Of a DNA stretch of 64,000 bases, positions 56,001 to 64,000 are shown in pieces. A program made the position numbers and the translations under genes. Source of the DNA: Ophiura sarsii (taxonomy: Eukaryota; Echinodermata; Ophiuroidea; Amphilepidida; Ophiuridae); NCBI GenBank assembly GCA_035610835.1, contig CM069448.1, positions 31,219,583-31,283,582 of the forward strand, read 5' to 3'. A model generated the notes under the pieces. It was not told where the DNA came from. It was given only the letters and a program-made list of their open reading frames with translations, and ran no database searches. The stretch's first letter is position 1. Each line of letters starts with the position of its first letter.

Positions 56001-58529
56001 AGTGACGTCAGCAGAGGGTATTCATATAATTAGGTTAGGTCTGTAGCCAAGATTTTTTCTGGGTGAGGGGCAGGGGGAACATTTTGTCAAAAATTGACCT
56101 TTTTACCGGAGGGGGGGGGGGGGGGGGTGTCTTTGGAAAAAGTGGACCTTTTTACCGACATTTTGAGCGCAAACAAAAATCACTTTCTGCAACAAAAAAA
56201 CACATCCTTTTCATCCCACAGCACATTTTTTCCAAAAATGTCTAAATTAATCAAATAATGTCCATTTACCAAAATCAACAAATTGCATAACTATGGAAGT
56301 ATTCTTTAAATTTTTATGACATATATGGCAAATTCTTGTGCAAAAAAACAAAACACTTTGCCTCAAAAAGCACTTTTTCAAAAATCAGACAGCACATTTA
56401 GTGCTTATATAAAATGCATAAAATCCCTATCCCTATACACTTGTTACCATATTATCCATTCTGACGTCAATTACCTCCCTTGCACCTCTACAACTTATTT
56501 CCCATCTTGTAATGTCCCATCGGCAGCCAAGCAAGCAGGCTGGCAAGCCAAGCAATTCCTTGTCATCAAGCACACATCGTGGGTGAACGATGACTATATC
56601 ACTATTAAATTTAGCTTTATATTTTAATCAATTCCATCGCTCGCTGACAATATTAAACCCTTTTGGAACGCAATTACGTGGCACACAAGGAAATGTTTGA
56701 TGGCAACGCTTACCCATATATATTATTGTAACAATTCTCAATCAATTTGGATGATACTGAGAGATAAATCACATAAACCTCTGCAGACACATCAACTATA
56801 AACGTGGAAATGTTCACGCTTTTCGCGTCCAAACAGCTACCGCGAAAATAAAAACACGAGAACATATTTATTTTGTGTAGAAGTCAATTTTAAAATGTAA
56901 TAACAAGCGAAATGGCTTAAAATTGGCAAAGCGCGAAAATGTAATCGCATGAAAATTAGCACTTTTACAGTATATCATTCCACTTGTAACAGTGGCGCGC
57001 TGCATATATTCAACTATTTGAGAGACAAAATCACGGAACGGGAACATTTGAGAGAAAAGCTTTCTTTTTGTGCAACTATTAAAGATATCAGTCTACATGC
57101 TTCTATTAAAGATATATTTAAAAATGACACAAAAAACACTGACTCAAACACTACATTTACAAACTGACACATTTGATCCGCTTGGTACAATGTACAGAAA
57201 ATTATCATATTGTATGAATTTGGTTACCCATCATTCATCACAAATCTAGTAGATATCGAATGCAAATTAGGAAAAGACACAAAATAAAGTGTAATGCATT
57301 TCACCCACTCAGCCAAAAAGGTTTATCATTTATTATAGTTTTCCCCCCAATAATTTCAACATTTCTTGACTCTTCTCAATTATGCCAGTGACAACAATGG
57401 CTCAACTGCACAAAACATAGGAACAAATTACTTGGTTTCCTTGGCCATTCCCAAGGGATAAATTACAAATTAAATCAGTCATCCCACGCTTCCTTATTCT
57501 TAAATCCATTCTAATGAATATCATGCTCTTAATTTTTTCTTCTATTTTCGTATTTTTATTATGTCAGACATGTTAACTATGTGAGCATAGTCTGCATAGA
57601 TAAACAATTTCAAATGCTTCCTGTGAATTTTCGTTAACAATACTGAACAATAATTTTAAGTGATGGTCAAAATATTATACAATGTATTTTTTTCCTTGTA
57701 AAATGGTTTTATGACCCATCTGCAGTTTCGCATGAAAGACTTGTTAAATTTTCAACAATTTTTTTTTTTAGTAATCCCATTAGACCATATAACTTCACTG
57801 GAGGGTTTAACTACTATTATTAACCCTTAACACTTTTGGGATGGAAACTATCCGGGATGGGGGGGGGGGGGTGGACATAGGCGAGTGTAGTAGGGAATAT
57901 CGGACTTGCCGGCGACAGGAGTCGAACCCAGGTCCACCAGCATAGAATTCAGTGTCTAGTCCACTCGGCCAGGGGGCATATGCCTGTAATTAACAATTCC
58001 GTCCATATTTATCACCCGCCGTGATCGCCTGGGGAGATAAGACTGAGGCGGCACATGCTGCAAGGATAGTTTTCAAATGGGTATCATGTGCTTAAAGGGT
58101 TAAAATGGCTTTCACTGACAGGATATATTTACCAATACCATACCTGTTTACATACAAAATAATATTAGGGAATGAGCCAAGGCATAACTGTGACGTCACT
58201 TTGTAAATTTCTAAATGCATGTATCCCCTTTGCAAACACAAGCACCCCTCCCAAAAAAAAAATTCCCCAGGATGCAACAGATTGTTACCATTATCACCAA
58301 CCATACCTATGAGTTTTTTCTCTTGCTTGATGTCGGCATAGTTGAGTTTACTGTTGTTGAGGGCAAAGTCATCAACCTGTCCATTATTGTTGTTGCATTG
58401 TGCAGGACCTTTCACATCTTTGCTGCAGACTGCGAGACTACCCCGGTTCCATGCCACGTCTGTACACACCCAATCCAAAAGATCCTCCAGCTTGAAGATC
58501 GCTTTGCAATCCACTGCAACAATTTCATC
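38062..58529 (-). CDS. ARID5B: ARID5 (ARID5B-like) AT-rich interaction domain protein, N-terminus incomplete
   Basis: Seven exons in transcript order: 58529-58307, 47090-46860, 45533-45328, 44180-43931, 42816-42666, 40675-40276, 39978-38062. Phases agree throughout (1,1,0,1,2,0), giving 1125 aa. The first two encode the ARID5B-specific N-terminal region (KLEDLLDWVCTD; YCRYKTTIKRLENSP; LYCKEEFEHPTL). The third starts APNLKGRPRKKK, as in human. The ARID is split over three exons (YMKSVNMPVTRVPSLGFKP; KLGQKLGGYDTICKKRLWKK; STSAATCTRRHYER; LILPYERHLKG). A coiled, charged K/E segment follows. The 638-aa last exon carries SRPSVIQH (also in human ARID5B), PTDLT and PCDLS (CtBP-binding type) with an adjoining PKKRKH nuclear signal. 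ARID5B binds AT-rich DNA and works with PHF2 to remove H3K9me2. About 100 N-terminal residues are not found; the upstream exon may lie beyond 64000. ARID5A lacks the N-terminal region, hence the B-like call. If ARID5 is single-copy in this lineage, the protein is orthologous to both vertebrate genes. Confidence 0.93.
41264..41893 (+). repeat. 90-bp minisatellite, seven copies, ARID5 intron
   Basis: GATTGCACACTGAAATTGAC recurs every 90 bp at 41264, 41354, 41444, 41534, 41624, 41714 and 41804. Copies 2 to 6 look identical; the first and last have a few changes. As 90 is a multiple of three, one frame stays open for 249 codons (41156-41905). That follows from copy identity and is not evidence of a gene. 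Flanking CTGTTCACACTACAC and TAGTGTGAACGAACC hint that the unit was amplified inside a TIR element. Confidence 0.92.
42016..42085 (+). repeat. 35-bp tandem duplication
   Basis: AAATTTCTGCACACTGCGTC plus AGAAGTAAGGCTACT occurs twice in succession, just after the 90-bp minisatellite. Confidence 0.88.
42258..42612 (-). mobile_element. TTAA-flanked MITE family K, copy 1, beside an ARID exon
   Basis: The ends are TTAAAGGTGGATGTTCCGAT and GGAACACCTCCCTTTAA. The interior is shared in inverse with 54992-55357 (GATGACCTTTCATGTAGAAT; TTTGTGTACAACTCAATGGG). Its edge lies 48 bp from the splice donor of the ARID5 exon 42666-42816. Confidence 0.85.
43140..43530 (+). mobile_element. family F core, copy 2
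   Basis: It matches 29665-30060 in the same orientation (GTTTTGATTCGTTGTTCAGG; GATCAAAATTATGCT; TGTATGAATTAGGTCAAT). The internal pair GACAAATCAATGCGC / TACATTGATTTGTC is inverse. The outer ends of the first copy are not found here. Confidence 0.8.
44300..44540 (+). mobile_element. tRNA-derived SINE, family S, diverged copy
   Basis: TGTATAGCTCAGTCTCTGAC resembles box A and GGGTTTTATCCCTGG a degenerate box B. The tail includes GGGAGTTAGGGTTT, as in the other family S copies. It lies in the intron between two ARID5 exons. Confidence 0.45.
44917..45165. mobile_element. MITE family A, copy 4
   Basis: The left end AGGCGACAAAAAACAAAC runs into CTGTTCTACGAGCAAACGG and TTAGGGTCGGGTCGGGCG. The right end is CCGTAGAACAGG then GCTGCCTTAT. 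It includes a C12 run. Confidence 0.75.
45707..45919. mobile_element. MITE family L (TIR CTAAGGCCTAAAAAAA)
   Basis: The left end CCTAAGGCCTAAAAA then GTTTGATTGGC is mirrored by GCCAATCAAAC then TTTTTTTTAGGCCTAAG. The centre has CCGACCGACCC and CCGACCTACCG, linking it loosely to family A. It starts about 175 bp upstream of ARID5 exon 45533-45328. Confidence 0.82.
45970..46257 (+). mobile_element. TTAA-flanked MITE family D, copy 3
   Basis: It starts TTAAAGGGGCATTGAGAGAT and ends GTCTCTCAGTGACCCCTTTAA. It is shorter than the other two copies, with a diverged left part; the right part (CAGATGGTAGTTAGTATG; GAGGGCGCACTCCCATACG) is shared with copies 1 and 2. Confidence 0.85.
47744..47954. mobile_element. 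MITE family J, copy 2
   Basis: It starts TATTGTAAAAGTGGCAATTT and ends GATTCCCACAGTA. The interior (TTTGCAGATT, CATCACATAGACCTATACGC) matches 54551-54760 in the same orientation. Confidence 0.75.
48090..48310 (-). mobile_element. family M repeat, copy 1 (inverse of 49165-49400)
   Basis: It contains ATGGACCCATATGTTTACC, ACCCATAAATTTACCC, CCATTTACCAGAGGG and GGACCCCATTTGGCGGCACA. These appear inverted in 49165-49400, including TAAATTTATGGGTCTG and TCCCTCTGGTAAATA. The two copies form a 1.3 kb inverted pair in the large ARID5 intron. Confidence 0.75.
49165..49400 (+). mobile_element. family M repeat, copy 2
   Basis: GATGTGCTGCCAATTAGGGC to TTTTGCTGGCAGCACATCC forms the ends, with GTGCTGCC inverse to GGCAGCAC. 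It is preceded by a G18 run at 49113-49130. It is built from loose GGTAAATTTATGGGTC-type units. Style and G-run resemble 53788-54165. Confidence 0.7.
50646..50830. repeat. G-rich low-complexity repeat with GCCCCC units
   Basis: A G10 run is followed by alternating AATTAGCCCCC, AAATAGCCCCC and AAAATAGCCCTC units. This resembles the interior style of families M and N but shows no clear terminal repeats. Confidence 0.4.
52300..52715 (+). mobile_element. LINE 3' end (L2/CR1 style)
   Basis: The 3' end reads GTAAAGCGCTTGGAGATC, ATCAAGCGCTTAAATAAATG and then an ATT repeat. This GCGCT hairpin plus ATT tail is typical of L2/CR1-type LINEs. Only the 3' UTR and tail remain. The short frames here are non-coding. 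Confidence 0.6.
52890..53075. mobile_element. MITE family J, copy 3
   Basis: It starts TACTGTAAAAGCCAATATTT and ends TGTTAGCTTTTACAGTA, with an AATATTTTTG-rich interior whose halves are near inverses. Confidence 0.8.
53788..54165. mobile_element. family N repeat with G-run TIR
   Basis: The left end GTATATTTCCCGGTGGGGG with GGTACTCGG is mirrored by GAGTACCCCCACGGGGTATA. The interior has repeated ATTTTTAGGGGTT and GAAAATAGACC units, and GTGTGCCGC is inverse to GCGGCACAC. A related but distinct design to family M. Confidence 0.78.
54551..54760. mobile_element. MITE family J, copy 4
   Basis: It starts TACCTTAAAAGTGGCATTTT and ends AAGTCCACTTTAACAGTA. The interior aligns with 47744-47954. Confidence 0.8.
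54992..55357 (+). mobile_element. TTAA-flanked MITE family K, copy 2
   Basis: The ends are TTAAAGGTAGATGACCCGAT and ATCGGGTCATCTACCTTTAA, a perfect 20-bp inverse including TTAA. It is opposite in orientation to 42258-42612. Confidence 0.93.
56060..56160 (+). repeat. G-run repeat fragment
   Basis: TTGACCTTTTTACCGGAGGG and, after a G run, GTGGACCTTTTTACCGACAT form a direct pair around 56091-56160, similar to families M and N in style. Confidence 0.45.
56794..56972. mobile_element. MITE family J, copy 5
   Basis: It ends GAAAATTAGCACTTTTACAGTA minus strand-symmetric with ACTATAAACGTGGAAATG at the start. The interior has TACCGCGAAAATA and GCGCGAAAATG. Confidence 0.7.
57820..58103 (-). mobile_element. 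TTAA-flanked element carrying a tRNA-like sequence
   Basis: The ends TTAACCCTTAACAC and GTGCTTAAAGGGTTAA are near inverses with TTAA at each edge. Inside, read on the minus strand at about 57905-57978, are CTGGCCGAGTGGACTAGACA (tRNA-Leu/Ser-like box A) and GGGTTCGACTCC (box B). The acceptor stem has mismatches and no good anticodon stem forms, so it is a relic or SINE head and not a working tRNA. It ends 204 bp downstream of ARID5 exon 58529-58307. Confidence 0.65.
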
Positions 58530-58784
58530 CTGTAATTTTTAATAAAAACAAGAGTTTTAAAAAGATTAATGGATTTCATCTTTCTTATAGAACATATTTG
58601 TGTCATAGTTCAGCACTGATATCATTTAAGTATGTGCAATTAAGGTAAGTCTTGGATGCAGTCACTTTCATTTACTCCGCTGAAGGCATCAGTTGTTTTA
58701 TCTCACCAAAAGTTGATCGTATTTTTTCAAGCACCAACTCGGACAATGAAAAGATTTTTTCAACTGTTATGTGTTCATGAATTC

Positions 58785-59100
58785 AGAGTTTTAGGAGGAA
58801 TGAAACTTTTTTTACTCCATTCTATGGGCGAACGGACCTCGCAGGTAGGGTCCGGTCGGTCGGTCAGGCGTTTTTTCTTCCAAAAATGTTGTGAATGTTT
58901 TGGTGAATTTTCAACACTTTTCAACTAATGAATTTAAAAAAAGGCTAACCAAAAGGGAACATACATACACCCCCACCTTCGGACATACACCCCACATGAC
59001 ATGATCATGATCGCAATATCTTCCTACAGCTTTTCAAACCAGGGGGATAAAAATGCGTTGGTCAGGCCCATAGAACAGGGTGTTTTTTCATCGCCTTACG
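58785..59100. mobile_element. MITE family A, copy 5
   Basis: The left end has TTCTATGGGCGAACGGACCT and CAGGTAGGGTCCGGTCGG. The right end has CAGGCCCATAGAACAGGGTG. Confidence 0.72.
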
Positions 59101-59139
59101 GCCCGATGTAACACATGTTTGGTCCATTTGGTCCCATAA

Positions 59140-59360
59140 AACAAGCGCATGTGCGGACGGTTTTTGATGATGTAATAAACCGAGCCTATATCGTGGGCGC
59201 AGTATGCTGCATGAACGAGTAGCTGAGAGTCGTTGCTTGCCTATGCCAGGGTTTTTCATTCGGAGGGCATCGGTTCGATCCCCGTCGGGAGCAGCAATTT
59301 ATTTGTTGATTTCTCTTCCATAATTGTGATCCCAGTTAAAAAGCCAGTTATGGGGTTTAG
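59140..59360 (+). mobile_element. tRNA-derived SINE, family S, copy 2
   Basis: The head is GCGCATGTGCGGACGGTTTT, then GAGTAGCTGAGAGTCGTTGC, a box B CGGTTCGATCCCCG, and a tail with AATTGTGATCCCAGTT and GGGTTTAGGGTTAT. It shares order and sequence with the minus-strand copy at 11390-11650. It ends near a low-complexity A/T stretch. Confidence 0.7.
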
Positions 59361-62300
59361 GGTTATCTTTATTAATAGGCGTTTACGTTGTGATTTTTAA
59401 CAAAAGTAGTAATTGAAAAGTAATTCAAGTCACCTGTAGTGTAAAATGACTAAGATTTCCCCAAGGGTTATGCAGCAAAAGTGATTCTTATGCGCATGGG
59501 GTATGTGCATCAGAGCTTTTTATACATTTAATTTAATTTAATTTTTAAAAACTTGATATATTTTTCCTTCAAGAGTAAAATTAAACAAAAGCAAAGCATC
59601 AAAAACCTTGGAATCCGGGTGAACTAGTTGCTTGTTTGATGACATAATTTGACTTTATAATGATTCGGGATATGATTACATTGTGTACTAATAGTGAATC
59701 ATCATTTATGTCAAATATTATCGAGTTTCCTTTGTTGATGTCACTGATGTATTTATGGTACACTAACAAATTGTATGTAAAACGCTCTTCTACAGGTTTG
59801 ACTGACATACACTGTGTGAATGTTTCATTTTTGAAATTTACAATCACCCCCTCTCCCCCCAAAAAAAACCACCTTCACAAACTGATAAACCTAGGTCCAC
59901 CAGCCCACAGAACAGTTGTTTTCCTTTCTTTCTATAATTGTGTTCCTTTTCATTATAGGGGCATATCTATAGAAAAATACAAGCACTTTTTCATCTTTTT
60001 GCAAATCCTATGGTATGTGGAAATGTATGTAACACGGAAATTTCCACTTTAACAGTATCAAGTTATCTTTGCAAGAATCAGCATTGCACACACTGTAAAA
60101 CATATAAATAGTTAACATATTAACATATTTCCATGGTTACGATACAAAGAATGATACAATATCACAGATCCAAAACAACAATCTCTCCCAATTCATACTA
60201 TATGCAATTAATTTAAATAGGATTATAAGTAAATCCACCAGTAAGAAAAAGATAACCAATATACATCTGTTGAATTTTTTAAAGTTCATTCTGACAAACA
60301 AGTAACAAAATTATTTCGGCCTCATGAATATTCATCATTCATGAACAATATTCATCATGCTCACAGTTAAACTTTAAATTCAACTATGGTGAATGCCTTT
60401 GGCTTTAGTGTGTGTGTATTAGCATGTAAATTAGCTGGTTTAAAAATTACCTGGACTCTTATCGTGAAGTTAGATCAGTTATTACCATCAATCTATTATA
60501 TGAACCTTGCCCCTGGGAACAAATGGTTAAGTTATTGCTCACTAAGGTACTTGTTTGTTATGCAAATTAGCCTACCTTGTATCGTGCTTGTATCAAGTAA
60601 AAATTGAATATAACTTGTCATTTTTGTAATGTTTTATGGTGGGTTTTTTAATGAAATGAAATTAATATATATTTGTTTATACAAATTAAGGCACTCTTTG
60701 TTGAAGAGGGTGGATGCCCAAAAACAACACAAGGAAAAAATCTCAAAAAACAGTTTCACTAATTACATTATAAACATGATTCATTCTAAAAATAGAAGCT
60801 TCCTTGATACGTCGACTACAAGTTCCATAATTACTTCCAAATCGGAACAATACCAGAAACAGTTTCGGATTCGGTAACAACTTTTAAAACCGACTAATTT
60901 CTTTTTATTATTATTGTTTTTGACCCACACAGGAAAGTCTGTGAATATCCTGTTTTTCTGCAAGTTACACAATCACCATTTCATCTTATACTATCCCGGG
61001 GGTGCCACTCAGATAAAATTGTATGCATCCACGAGAATGAAAAAGTGGATTATGGGTGGAGGGGCTGAGTTCATTGGCTCATTGCCTCATGCTGTTATTA
61101 GGATCAAAATATTGTAACAAACCTGTTCTTCACCAATTCTATTTATTTATAAATAAAATTCCAACATTTTTATCATTAAATTATTTAAATATTTTGAAAA
61201 TGCTTAGAAATTTTGAATTGTACCAAGGTTTTCATGAAATTTGAGAACAAATGAAAATCCTTGTTCGGGGTCTGCTTGAGAATCAGCAATTTGGGTAGTT
61301 TTGTAATATATTTATTTGCACAGATGCATCCAACTTAAAAACAAGAGTGCCCCTCTTCCTTAGGCCAAAAAAAAATTTGTTATGTTGTCCTCGACCGTCC
61401 GCTCGTCATTTTAGGGCCGCTCCGATTTTTTTTCTTCTTTTTTCCAGATTTTTTCCAGATTTTTTTAAAACAGTTTAAATGGCATTAATATTAAATTAAG
61501 TGTTTATAACATATATGTGCGGCTCTTAGAGTGATTTTAACTTCTTGTTGGCTGAACTTTGAGCTTCTCCTGGTAAAAGAAAATTTTAAAAAAAAGAAAA
61601 AGAAAAAAAAGAAATCCGCCCGCCCGCCCCTCCTCTCTGAAAGCTGTGGAGGACAACATAACAATTTATTTTTTTTGGCCTTAGTTTAAACTATACACCT
61701 CGCAGTGTCACAGTGTTGTGGCAATACAGGTTATGACAGTATAATGATGCCATCGGAAATGCACCGGCTACACAACCAGACTCTTTCTGAACTATCATTT
61801 TATTTGACTAATTTCCTTATTTATTAACAATCCCAGTCTAGCGAATAGAATTTTGATATTATGTGCATAATGCATGGCACATAGTAACAGTAATCCACTA
61901 ATCTAAAAAATCGTTTTTAAACTACTTTATTCAGAAAATTAAAGCAATGAGATTTAAAGAGAAAGGCTTATTTTTAATCTAAATTTATTGCTGTAATTTC
62001 ATCATACAATATCGATTGAGTAAAGATCAATTATAGGCCCATCTTATTTAAAAGAAAAAGAGTTCTGTTATACTACTAAAGAAAAGAATGCAATTACATA
62101 TAATTAACATAAGTAGTTCACAAATCAATTAAATAACACCAAAAATAGGCAAATGTCAACTGATTTTAAATTCAAAGAAAGTAAGAAACTAAATTTAAAT
62201 TTAAATAGTCATTTAAAAAAATAATGAACCTACAAATTACAGTTCATGAAAATATTCATGATTCATCCAGACAACATAAAGTTTCAGAACTATTACTTTG

Positions 62301-64000
62301 CCTCTGAGCACCAGTTGATTGCAACCGACCTCTGACCTCAACAGCTATTCTTATGGAGCTATCGACCAATCAGATCTCTTTTGATTGTTATTATTCTCTC
62401 CAAGTTTCCCTAATAGAATTTACAGATACATTGTACGGGTTAGAAGGAATGCAGCAAAGTATTTTGGTGACATACAGGCCCGATCCCACTGATCCCTCAA
62501 AAGCTGGTCTGGAAGTCTGAAATATGTTGCCCGAAGCAGGTGTTTATTGGGGTTTTCCAACAAAAATGTCTGCTATGACATAGTGTCTTAACTTTAGGTC
62601 AGGCTTGAAGGCTTCAGCTTTATTTATTTACCTATTTTCTTTAGAAAGATGATCTTTCAATAAGTTAATATCTAATAACTATTTATAATCATAATCAAAT
62701 AATATTACACATTTTACAATTAATCATAATTTATAATTGCAATCTTTGGATGACTCGTTTGTATTAATTTTTAATCAAATCATATTCATTCCTCCACAAT
62801 TCATTATCAATGACATTAAAATTACTAGACTATTGAAATCTTGTCACGGTAATGTAGCCACAAATATTATTTCAATGTGATCTAAAAATAAAATGTAACT
62901 TTTAACTGTTACAAAATTAATTAATCATTTTTTTAAAGCTAGTATCATCAAATTTTATAGTTATTATAAAATGAATTTTCAATAGCAATCTTACATCGGG
63001 GAATTAATCTAAAAATAAATTGCAACATATGCTTGAGTATTCTTACTAATTCCAATATTTGCATTCTTTTATTTTTTAAATATCATTTATGAAAGGATTA
63101 ATCAGAATACGGTCATTAGAATACAAATTTAACCTCCATTTATGATTTAATACAACAGAATTTTGTCATTCTGTAATAATTTATTATATATTTAATTAAA
63201 TTTAATAAGGAAACACTTGTTACTTGAAATCAAAATGCGCAACAAATCTACATATCTAATAATGTATTACGCTTGACCTGGAAACTGATAATTATGCTCT
63301 TATCAAAACCAAAATAAATACTGTCCTTTGGTCTGTCTGATAATGCTAATGGCAGTATTTACGATTAAACCTTGCCTTCTTGCCCACCATATGGCTACAG
63401 GTTATAAACAATATAAATCAACAAGGCAGTTTCTCTCTTATTTCTTTTGATTTATTTATGTTTTTTTAATTCATGTACGTACATTTTTATTAATCAATTA
63501 ATTAATTCAATTTTGCAACAGACTTGTAATTAATTTTAGTGAAACTCTGATGATTCTGTAAATTTATAGTACTGTGTGCACAGTACACACCGTTGTACTC
63601 TAACCAAATCATTTTTTTATTTTTAAGGCCAGAATTATGTGAATAGTTATCCAAGTTTATAACAATTCCAGGTAGCTACTTGTAATGGATGTGACAAGCA
63701 TGTGATTCATTGGTGAATGACTTAACTTTTGTATTATATTGAAGGAAATGTGAAAAGAAATAACAGCCTACATACACAATATAATTCCCAAGGTACAATT
63801 TCAACAACGAAAGAAGAGTGCAAGCTAAACTGGATAAAAGTATACCTCAGGGGTTCCAAAGATTTAGTTCCATTCTTTGGTGATCCTTCACGTGATACTA
63901 AACGTATGCATATTTGTTCGTATTTGACAGAGTAAAACACAGCTCCAGGTGCTTTATTTATTCATTATTCTGTTCGGCCATTTTATTTTATTAAATTGTT
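59361..64000. other. AT-rich non-coding region upstream of the ARID5 exons in the window
   Basis: Probably ARID5 intron, since N-terminal coding sequence is still missing. A partial family J end (CCACTTTAACAGTA, ending 60057) is visible. A pair of ATTTTTT-rich inverse ends with CCGCCCGCCC lies at 61365-61685 (GGCCAAAAAAAAATTTGTTA against TAACAATTTATTTTTTTTGG). The part 61700-63700 shows no repeats or exons to me. At 63729-63940 both strands are open for ~68 codons with no recognised similarity. Confidence 0.45.

Noticed and set aside
57905..57978. Functional tRNA-Leu or tRNA-Ser gene
   Set aside because: Boxes A and B are good, but the acceptor stem has mismatches, no sound anticodon stem forms, and it sits within a TTAA-ended repeat.
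63734..63940. Missing ARID5 N-terminal exon
   Set aside because: The short FYSVKY resemblance to the human FYKAFQF region is too weak and no proper splice acceptor precedes it on the minus strand.

Overview
This window is eukaryotic and almost certainly from a marine invertebrate deuterostome, most likely an ambulacrarian (echinoderm or hemichordate). Coding sequence is split into short exons with GT/AG junctions inside AT-rich introns. Three genes match vertebrate families. The rest is packed with short non-autonomous DNA transposons, tRNA-derived SINEs, long G/C homopolymers and tandem repeats. The species is inferred, not shown by any marker in the sequence.

Layout. (1) 1-3.2 kb: decayed transposase-like coding sequence, then a ladder of tandem repeats (20, 43, ~192, ~160 and ~33 bp units). 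(2) 5.66-14.52 kb, minus strand: a complete seven-exon NHLRC2 orthologue (thioredoxin-like domain plus NHL beta-propeller, 708 aa reconstructed). (3) 15.05-28.20 kb, plus strand: a nine-exon CCDC172 orthologue (coiled coil, 421 aa reconstructed). It is head-to-head with NHLRC2, with 528 bp between the two start codons. (4) 28.2-38.06 kb: intergenic, with a perfect 350-bp tandem duplication and several fold-back elements. (5) 38.06-58.53 kb, minus strand: seven 3' exons of an ARID5 (ARID5B-like) transcription cofactor, 1125 aa in the window, with the N-terminal exon or exons not identified. (6) 58.5-64 kb: probably the first intron or upstream region of ARID5, AT-rich, with a few elements at its left end.

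NHLRC2, CCDC172 (formerly C10orf96) and ARID5B all lie on human chromosome 10, so the window may preserve an old linkage group. All exon junctions were chosen by hand from splice consensus, reading-frame phase and family similarity. Phases agree at every junction used.

The hunt found no new protein system. The most unusual material is the repeat landscape: about a dozen distinct inverted-repeat families, several with clear target-site duplications (TTAA, TA, 8 bp). Some copies sit next to exons, including one 18 bp beyond the ARID5 stop codon and one 48 bp from the splice donor of an ARID-domain exon.
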